Positions 7,285-12,444 of a stretch of 12,444 nucleotides of DNA are shown one piece after another. The stretch is from assembly GCA_031284445.1 (NCBI GenBank), contig JAISZW010000221.1:1-12444 (forward strand). The letters run 5' to 3'. Source of the stretch: Candidatus Methanovirga basalitermitum. GTDB taxonomy: Archaea > Methanobacteriota > Methanobacteria > Methanobacteriales > Methanobacteriaceae. The position numbers and the translations under genes are program-made. The notes beneath the pieces were generated by a model that did no database searches, had not been told where the DNA came from, and saw only the letters and a list, made by a program, of their open reading frames with translations. Every line of letters starts with the position of its first letter. The stretch's first letter is position 1.

Positions 7285-7479
7285 ATGTTGCGAGTTCAGA
7301 AAGAAGTTGAATTAACAATAGAAATTCCTTTGATTCAGGGTAACAAAAGCGATATAATAAAACGATTATATATTCAAGGATTCACACTTGATGATGTTAA
7401 TAGTTGTGTAAATACTTCTAATGATAAAAAATGGTGTGATAAATGTGTGAAATGTAAAAGTATTCAAGAAGCTATCTAA
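7285..7479 (+). pseudogene. QueC-like PP-loop protein, C-terminal remnant
   Basis: This 64-residue frame is short, but it lines up along most of its length with the C-terminal part of the next gene. IPLIQGNKSDIIKRLYIQGF and TLDDVNSC parallel TPLTEVTKMDSILNIYKHGY and TLDDISSC there. It ends with WCDKCVKCK, a C-x2-C-x2-C cluster plus an upstream Cys, which is the zinc site of QueC-type enzymes. The ATP-binding SGG loop is absent, so alone it cannot be a synthase. The missing 5' part stops about 70 bp from the MITE-like element, which may mark the break. A small zinc-binding protein in its own right is possible but less likely. Confidence 0.55.
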
Positions 7480-7523
7480 TATTAATGGGAAATTAGAATA
7501 ACAAGAAAATCAGGTGCATACAT

Positions 7524-8236
7524 ATGAATAAAACTAATAAATATATAGATAATATACGATTTGATAAGTCTATTGATTATGTTGCTAATAATTATGATTT
7601 TATTAGACCTGATTTTGATAATATATGTAAATGCAATAACATTATAGTATTACATTCTGGAGGTATTGATAGCACAAGTTCTATTCTGTCTTTAGCTGAT
7701 AATTTCCCTCATGATAATATTTTATCCCTTGGGTATCAATATAATCAGCCTGATAAAGATGAATTAATATTTGCTGATAAAATTTGTGCTAAAGAAGCTA
7801 TAGAAAGAAAAACTTCAGATTTAACATGTTTAGAAGAAATAATGAATATCACAAAGAAACTATCTAATAAAGATATGAATAATGAAGCTGAAGTATATAA
7901 TAGAAATATTATATATGCGATGAATAATGATTATGTTGTTTTATGTATAGGTAAAGGAGATGAAGATTATCCTGGTGCGAATCCTGCTATGATTAGTAAA
8001 ATTAATGAAGTTATTAAAATGACTAATAGTAAACTTTGTGAAGCATATACACCTTTAACAGAAGTTACAAAATGGATAGTATCTTAAATATTTATAAGCA
8101 TGGGTATACATTAGATGATATTAGTAGTTGCACGGTACAAGGTTACAATTTGTGTGTGAATGTAATGCATGTAAACATGTATATAATGCTTTAATGAATA
8201 TAAATAATAAAGAATTTGATTTAAAAAATAATAAAA
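7524..8236 (+). pseudogene. QueC-like PP-loop ATPase, frameshifted
   Basis: An N-terminal extension of about 40 residues leads to a PP-loop (VLHSGGIDSTSS, residues 47-58), then LGYQYNQPDKDE, VYNRNIIYAM, GKGDEDYPGANPAM and TPLTEV, in the order of QueC (compare SGGLDS, NYGQ, GRN, PLID). The first frame stops at 8087. Shifting at the A-run 8069-8072 continues it as MDSILNIYKHGYTLDDISSC. A second shift near 8150-8163 gives CNACKHVYNAL, restoring the Cys cluster. The natural stop is unclear; 8236 is an estimate set by the next ribosome binding site. The start has a good AGGTG site at 7512-7516. It is distinct from the housekeeping queC at 2642. Decayed, or sequencing error in homopolymers. Confidence 0.6.
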
Positions 8237-8252
8237 AAAGGAGATTACAAAT

Positions 8253-8333
8253 ATGGGTATTGCAGATTTATTTAAAAAATTTACACCCTCCATATTATTA
8301 TTCCATTATCCCCAGACATATAATAACCTTTAG
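8253..8333 (+). pseudogene. 5' stub of an unidentified gene
   Basis: A strong AAAGGAG site at 8237-8243 precedes an ATG encoding MGIADLFKKFTPS and then unlikely residues up to TAG at 8331-8333 (26 codons). The opening resembles a normal protein start immediately downstream of the QueC-like gene, so a partner gene probably began here and lost its body by deletion after about codon 13. Its function cannot be named. Confidence 0.35.
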
Positions 8334-8343
8334 GTTACTTTTT
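8324..8343 (+). terminator. Small hairpin plus T-run
   Basis: TAACC-TTTA-GGTTA followed by CTTTTT fits a short terminator-like stem. It lies where the truncated gene stub breaks off and may have ended the lost transcript unit. Confidence 0.4.
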
Positions 8344-8459
8344 ATTATCAAATTATTTCATTATCATGGTTCTAGTGTGATTTATCAGTTGGATTTTTCA
8401 CACCCCCAATTATTCCATAATTTTCTAATAACCAATAAAGAGTAACAATTAGGATAATC
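8344..8459. other. Non-coding leader upstream of the DHH gene
   Basis: No gene is supported here. A 6-bp stem GTGTGA (8375-8380) / TCACAC (8398-8403) with a 17-nt loop is the only visible structure. The promoter of the DHH gene should be in this stretch, but no clear TATA box stands out. Confidence 0.4.
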
Positions 8460-9881
8460 ATGACAACCACAGAAATACCACCAGAAATGGATAAGGTATA
8501 TGAAAATGCTAAAAAAACGATTGAAAGTAGTGAAGATATAAAAATATATAGTCATAATGATTGTGATGGAATATCTGCAGGTTCAATATTATCCATAACC
8601 TTAGATCACTTAAATAAAGATCATGAAGTGGAATTCATTAGTTTAGATAAGCTTGATGATCTAAAAATAGAACATGAACTAACAATTTTCTCAGATTTAG
8701 GTTCTGGGCAAAGGATTGATAATTCAGCTAAAAATTCTTCAAAAATTATCATACTTGATCATCATCCACCAATAAGAGATTTAAACTATAAAAATGAGGT
8801 GAATTATGATCTAAATGAAATAAATCCTCTACATTACGATATTGATGGTTCTCATTATGTTTCTGGTGGAGGACTAAGCTATTTCTTAGCTAAAAAGTTT
8901 GGTTTTAATAGTCTAAGCTGGATAGGTGTTTTATCTGCCGTTGGAGATATGCAAAACTCAAGAACAGGCAAACTAGAAGGATTGAACTCAATAATTCTTC
9001 AGGATGCTATCCGTAAAGGGAATATTAAAGTAGTAAACGATCTTTCTTTCTATGGAAAACAAACAAGGCCATTGTTTGTTGCTTTATCTTATTTTAGTGA
9101 TGTTGAACTTCCAATTACTAACAATACAACGGAAGCAATTGCTTTAATGAAAGATTTAGGGATTGAAAGAAAAAATGATGGGATATTTCGTACTTTAAGT
9201 GATCTAACAAACGAAGAAAAAAGCAGATTATTTTCCGAACTTGTTAAAATGTTATCAAGGGTAGTTCCAGATAGATATGTTAAACATGTTCCAAAACTTG
9301 TGGCAGCCGACTCATACGAATTTCTAAATGAGGAGAATAAAACCTTCCTAAGAGATGTATCAGAATTTTCAACAGCTATTAATGCTTGTAGTCGTAATAA
9401 CAGAGAAGATATTGCATTAAAAATACTTAAAGGAGATAGAATGGAATCATTAGATGAAATGGAAGCTATTTTAAAGGATCATAAGATTTATTTAGCTCAA
9501 ACTATTCACAAAATTGAAGAAAAAGATCTTATAATAGAAAAAGAGAATATCCAATACTTTGATGGTACTGGAATTAAAACGAATATTGTTGGAACAATAG
9601 CTGGTATGATTCTTAGCCAAGGGAATTGGAAAAAGCCGATATTAGGATTTACACAAGTAGATGAGGAAAATGAAAATTTAAAGGTTTCTCTCAGATGTTC
9701 AAAACTTTTAGCTTATGACGGAATACATTTTGGAAATATAATTAGAGAAATAGCCGAGTCAGTTGGTGGAGAAGGAGGAGGTCACTCAGTTGCTTGTGGA
9801 GCATACATACCATTAAACAAAAGAGAAAAATTTTTAGAAACCTTTAATCAAAGGCTTAATGGTTTAATAATTAATGATTAA
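8460..9881 (+). CDS. Archaeal RecJ-like DHH family phosphoesterase
   Basis: The protein is a metal-dependent DHH-DHHA1 phosphoesterase of 473 residues, the archaeal RecJ/GAN type that degrades single-stranded DNA or RNA and can associate with the replication machinery. Motif I is HNDCDG at 32-37, motif II SDLGS at 78-82, the DHH triad at 100-102, and a GD motif at 162-163. The C-terminal DHHA1 substrate-binding GGGH is at 439-442. All metal ligands expected for activity are present. AGGAT at about 8452-8456 serves the ATG at 8460. In many archaea such genes neighbour ribosomal protein S15; here the upstream flank is accessory debris. The regulator starts about 24 bp downstream. The exact paralogue (nuclease versus nanoRNase-like) is not resolved. 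Confidence 0.88.
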   Translation: MTTTEIPPEMDKVYENAKKTIESSEDIKIYSHNDCDGISAGSILSITLDHLNKDHEVEFISLDKLDDLKIEHELTIFSDLGSGQRIDNSAKNSSKIIILDHHPPIRDLNYKNEVNYDLNEINPLHYDIDGSHYVSGGGLSYFLAKKFGFNSLSWIGVLSAVGDMQNSRTGKLEGLNSIILQDAIRKGNIKVVNDLSFYGKQTRPLFVALSYFSDVELPITNNTTEAIALMKDLGIERKNDGIFRTLSDLTNEEKSRLFSELVKMLSRVVPDRYVKHVPKLVAADSYEFLNEENKTFLRDVSEFSTAINACSRNNREDIALKILKGDRMESLDEMEAILKDHKIYLAQTIHKIEEKDLIIEKENIQYFDGTGIKTNIVGTIAGMILSQGNWKKPILGFTQVDEENENLKVSLRCSKLLAYDGIHFGNIIREIAESVGGEGGGHSVACGAYIPLNKREKFLETFNQRLNGLIIND

Positions 9882-9905
9882 TGTAAAATTATGGATGTGA
9901 TAAAA

Positions 9906-10718
9906 ATGAAAGTTAAATATAGAGGAGAAATGACTAAGTTTCAAATATTATATGAAATATCTAAAAGAGAACCACATCTTCGTCAAAAAGATATATCTGA
10001 ACGTCTTGGCATAACAATTCAAGCAATCTCAGAACAAATAAAATCATTGATTGAAGAAGGTTATCTTGCAACTGCAGATGGAAAATCTCCATATTCACTT
10101 ACTTTAGAAGGGATTGATAAGGTTAAAGAAGAGGTATATGAACTCAGTAAATATACTAATGAGGTTTTAAAGAGTATTGATTATTATAAATCTATATGGC
10201 CAGCATTAGCTTCTGAAAATTTAAAGACAGGAGATGAAGTAGGAATTTTCATGGATAACGGAATTCTTCGGGCTATAAAAAAAGAAAAAAGTGCAAATGC
10301 AGTAACTTTAACAGATGCAATTAAAGATGAAGATGTTGCATTGAAGGATCTTACTGGAACAATCGATATAGAAGAGGGACATGTTGTTGTAATATCTATT
10401 CCTAATACAAGAGAAGGAGGATCAAAAACAGCAAATTTAGATTTAATAAAAGATATTCATGACTCAGGACTTAGAAATTGGAATATTAATAAAAAATTTG
10501 ATAGAGTCGGTGTTTTAGGGACAGTAGCATATGGTTTATGTTTAAAATTAGCAATTTCAATTGATATTGAATTCGTTGTTACTGATTCAGCTATTGAAGC
10601 AGTAGAAAAAGGTTTAAATGTTTTGATATTTGCAGCAGGGAAAATGGCAAAGCATGTATTTAGAAAATTAGAAGATAATGATATTAACTGCCATTTTTTA
10701 GACGGTCATCAAAAATAA
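9906..10718 (+). CDS. Winged-helix transcriptional regulator, methanogen type
   Basis: The first ~75 residues form a MarR-like winged helix: KFQILYEIS, then LRQKDISERLGITIQAISEQIKSLIEEGYL as the helix-turn-helix, then a wing at SPYSLTLEGI. The remaining ~190 residues have no recognised catalytic motif. They contain VGIFMDNGILRAI and a late Rossmann-like stretch (VGVLGTVAYGLCLKL, then NVLIFAAGKMA), suggesting a ligand-sensing domain. The open frame starts at 9891. The ATG at 9906 is preferred because GTGAT lies just before it, while 9891 has no such site; this gives 270 residues. It follows the DHH gene closely and ends 12 bp from the convergent aminotransferase. The targets are unknown. Confidence 0.75.
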   Translation: MKVKYRGEMTKFQILYEISKREPHLRQKDISERLGITIQAISEQIKSLIEEGYLATADGKSPYSLTLEGIDKVKEEVYELSKYTNEVLKSIDYYKSIWPALASENLKTGDEVGIFMDNGILRAIKKEKSANAVTLTDAIKDEDVALKDLTGTIDIEEGHVVVISIPNTREGGSKTANLDLIKDIHDSGLRNWNINKKFDRVGVLGTVAYGLCLKLAISIDIEFVVTDSAIEAVEKGLNVLIFAAGKMAKHVFRKLEDNDINCHFLDGHQK

Positions 10719-10730
10719 AATGAAAATTTT

Positions 10731-11846
10731 CTAACATTTAATAGTCTTCAAACGATCAAGGGCCTCTTCAATGTTTTCATAGGAGTTAGCATAAGAAATT
10801 CTTATGTTGTTCCTAGAAGACTCTCCAAAACCTCTTCCTGGAACTAATACAACCCCAGATTTCAATGCTCTCATTACGTAATCCATAGCATTTTCAATTT
10901 TTGGGAAAACATAAAATGCTCCTTGAGAATTACTATACTCTAAACCCAAATCATCTAATCCACTTAAAATAAGGTCTTTTCTTCTTTTAAATTCTTTTAC
11001 CAAATTTTCAACATATTCATTAGAGTTTTTTAATGCTTCATAAGCACCTGTTTGAGAAATAGAACTTACACAAGCTGTATTATATTGGTGAACCTTCAAT
11101 ATCTCATCAATTACATTGGTTTGACCTGCCATATATCCAATTCTAAATCCAGTCATAGAATAAGCTTTTGAAAACCCATTGATTAGAAGAGTATTTTCAC
11201 TAAATTGGGCTGGTGAATAATGTTTTGCATCATAAATTATTTTTTCATATATTTCATCACTAATTATAATGAAATCATGATCAATAGACAAGTCACAAAT
11301 AGCCTTAATGTTTTCTTTATCCATAACAGCGCCTGTTGGGTTAGAAGGAGAATTTAGTATAACTCCTTTTGTTTTTGAATTTATTTTATCCTGAACATCA
11401 ACATATTCCATTTTATAATCATTATCAAAAGATGTTTTAATTGGAATCGGTTTTGCTTCAGCCAAATCAACACATGCCCTATAAGATAAGAAACCAGGAT
11501 CAGGAATTAAGACCTCATCATCTTTATTAAATAATCCTTGTGATGCTATGTATAATGCTTCACTTGCTCCTGTAGTAACCATAATAGAGCTTGAATCAAG
11601 ATTCACAGAATTATCTTTTCTAAGTTTCTTAGATATTTCTTCTCTAAGTTCTATACATCCAATATTAGATGTATAATGAGTAAATCCATTTTCAATACAA
11701 TTGATGACAGTTTTTTTAACATTTTCAGGTATATCAAAGTCAGGTTCCCCCAGTCCTAAGTTAATATCATTTTCACCACTCGCCTCAAACATCTTCCTAA
11801 CATCAGATAAATCCACTTTTCCAAGTCTATCAGCCATTCGTATCAT
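10731..11846 (-). CDS. Class I aminotransferase (aspartate/aromatic type)
   Basis: This PLP enzyme of 371 residues belongs to fold type I aminotransferases. LGLGEPDFD is at 30-38, the cofactor-contacting Asn is in SPSNP (N169), D197 and Y200 are in SDEIYE, and the Schiff-base lysine is K227 in GFSKAYSMTGFRIGY. The C-terminal substrate-carboxylate Arg lies in NNIRISYANS. It probably transfers amino groups between aspartate (or aromatic or branched amino acids) and 2-oxoglutarate; the specificity cannot be fixed from sequence. There is no ribosome binding site. A TATA-like ATTAAATATA lies about 29 nt before the first ATG, which suggests a leaderless transcript starting at 11846. A second ATG three codons in is possible. 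Confidence 0.9.
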   Translation of the reverse strand: MIRMADRLGKVDLSDVRKMFEASGENDINLGLGEPDFDIPENVKKTVINCIENGFTHYTSNIGCIELREEISKKLRKDNSVNLDSSSIMVTTGASEALYIASQGLFNKDDEVLIPDPGFLSYRACVDLAEAKPIPIKTSFDNDYKMEYVDVQDKINSKTKGVILNSPSNPTGAVMDKENIKAICDLSIDHDFIIISDEIYEKIIYDAKHYSPAQFSENTLLINGFSKAYSMTGFRIGYMAGQTNVIDEILKVHQYNTACVSSISQTGAYEALKNSNEYVENLVKEFKRRKDLILSGLDDLGLEYSNSQGAFYVFPKIENAMDYVMRALKSGVVLVPGRGFGESSRNNIRISYANSYENIEEALDRLKTIKC

Positions 11847-11870
11847 GATTTTACCGTTTATTTATTAACT

Positions 11871-11880
11871 TATATTTAAT
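11871..11880 (-). promoter_or_regulatory. TATA box of the aminotransferase
   Basis: ATTAAATATA on the - strand is centred about 29 nt upstream of the ATG at 11846. Archaeal initiation usually lies about 25-30 nt past the TATA centre, so transcription would begin at or within a few bases of the start codon. Confidence 0.45.
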
Positions 11881-11937
11881 TTAGTATGTTCTTTTGCAAA
11901 TAAACAATTTGATATTTTAGCAGTCAATGATGTTTTA

Positions 11938-11963
11938 GTTATAGTACTTTACTCAACTTTTGG
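11938..11963. repeat. End of IS1-type element
   Basis: GTTATAGTACTTTACTCAAC continuing with TTTTGG lies downstream (3') of the - strand transposase remnant. It matches the right end of the MITE-like element at 7216-7194 at about 21 of 24 positions, and more weakly its left end at 7077-7100. This marks it as the terminal inverted repeat of the family. Confidence 0.55.
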
Positions 11964-12025
11964 TAGTGACCCTTTTAACTACTGATGTTTTTGTGTATAT
12001 GGAATGTTAATAGTTATTTTAAAGA

Positions 12026-12444
12026 TCATATATGGTCAGTTTCTTGCAACATCATTGGTGTTACTTTATCATATTTTCTCCAGATTTTACCTTTTACGAT
12101 TAAAATTGAGTTTTTTAAGAAGTATGTGGTAAGTGAGATTATGTGTTACCATCTGCAAAGTTAAATGATATTGTAACCATTCGTCTTCTTTTAGAGAAAA
12201 ATATTGTTTTTCTTGGACATATGTCCATAGTTCATCAAGTTCAACTTTATCAACATATATTTCTTTCATTAAAACTTTGTTAATTTCTTCATAATGTTCT
12301 GCTGAAACTTGTAAACCATCTACGTACAGTATCAACTTTAACTTCTAAAACTTCTGCTACTGATCTAAGATTCATGCCTTTTAAAAGCATTTTTAAGAAG
12401 AAAAACAATCTCTTTTCGTCAACACCTTTGGTTCTTAAGTTATG
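12026..12444 (-). pseudogene. IS1-type transposase remnant, runs off right edge
   Basis: From the window edge, 12444-12289 reads HNLRTKGVDEKRLFFFLKML followed by LLKGMNLRSVAEVLEVKVDTVRRWF, the helix-turn-helix part of an InsA-like region. A frameshift near 12325-12300 moves into AEHYEEINKVLMKEIYVDKV, then ELDELWTYVQEK, the first-Asp motif of the IS1 catalytic domain. DEWLQY then breaks again, with SFNFADGNT in another frame. A last stretch, YDKVTPMMLQETDHI, ends in TGA at 12026-12028, perhaps a former Trp codon. The spacing from DELW to DHI is about 70 residues, far shorter than a complete IS1 domain, so an internal deletion is likely. The 249-bp open frame at 12087-12335 is only part of this. 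Confidence 0.6.

Noticed and set aside
8111..8445. Two overlapping open frames (60 residues on -, 105 on +)
   Set aside because: The + frame begins at TTG and only carries the displaced Cys cluster of the QueC-like pseudogene before low-complexity sequence. The - frame is its antisense shadow; its apparent hydrophobic segment comes from AT-rich DNA.
8460..11846. DHH protein, regulator and aminotransferase as a new defence system
   Set aside because: Each is a familiar methanogen housekeeping type with complete motifs; the aminotransferase is on the opposite strand and nothing links them as one module.
1..12444. tRNA or rRNA genes
   Set aside because: I saw no stretch with the GC content, cloverleaf or GGTTCGANNCC motif expected of stable RNA genes in this AT-rich background.

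Overview
The window looks like a chromosomal segment of a host-associated methanogenic archaeon of the Methanobacteriales, most like Methanobrevibacter. The support is very AT-rich DNA, a methanogenesis marker gene, the B subunit of an archaeal-type two-subunit pyruvate carboxylase, an archaeal RecJ-like DHH protein, TTTAAATA-type TATA boxes and AGGTG-type ribosome binding sites. The genus is inferred from protein style, not from a search.

Layout. Positions 1-418 hold the 3' end of a decayed IS4-type insertion sequence with hairpin repeats inside it. Positions 599-3376 hold three + strand genes: ilvC (branched-chain amino acid synthesis), methanogenesis marker protein 12 (ASKHA fold) and queC (preQ0 for archaeosine in tRNA). 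A perfect short hairpin separates queC from the convergent pycB on the - strand (true start at 5150, not 5180). Positions 5333-7220 are a mobile-element graveyard: a nearly whole but frameshifted IS4-type transposase with the same end as copy 1, dispersed hairpin repeats, a nested inverted repeat and a ~138-bp MITE-like element. Positions 7285-8236 hold two decayed relatives of QueC (PP-loop ATPase), one reduced to its zinc-binding tail and one with two frameshifts, then the 5' stub of another gene. From 8460 ordinary genes resume: a RecJ-like DHH phosphoesterase, a winged-helix regulator, and a convergent class I aminotransferase that may be leaderless. The right edge is a broken IS1-type transposase on the - strand whose end matches the MITE termini.

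How it works together. The intact genes are housekeeping: KARI, pyruvate carboxylase B and the aminotransferase serve amino acid and oxaloacetate metabolism, QueC serves tRNA modification, and the DHH protein serves DNA or RNA maintenance. They are bracketed by two directly repeated IS4 remnants about 6 kb apart. I find no intact new multi-gene system. The most unusual parts are the QueC-like double remnant in the accessory island and the MITE/IS1 pair sharing termini.
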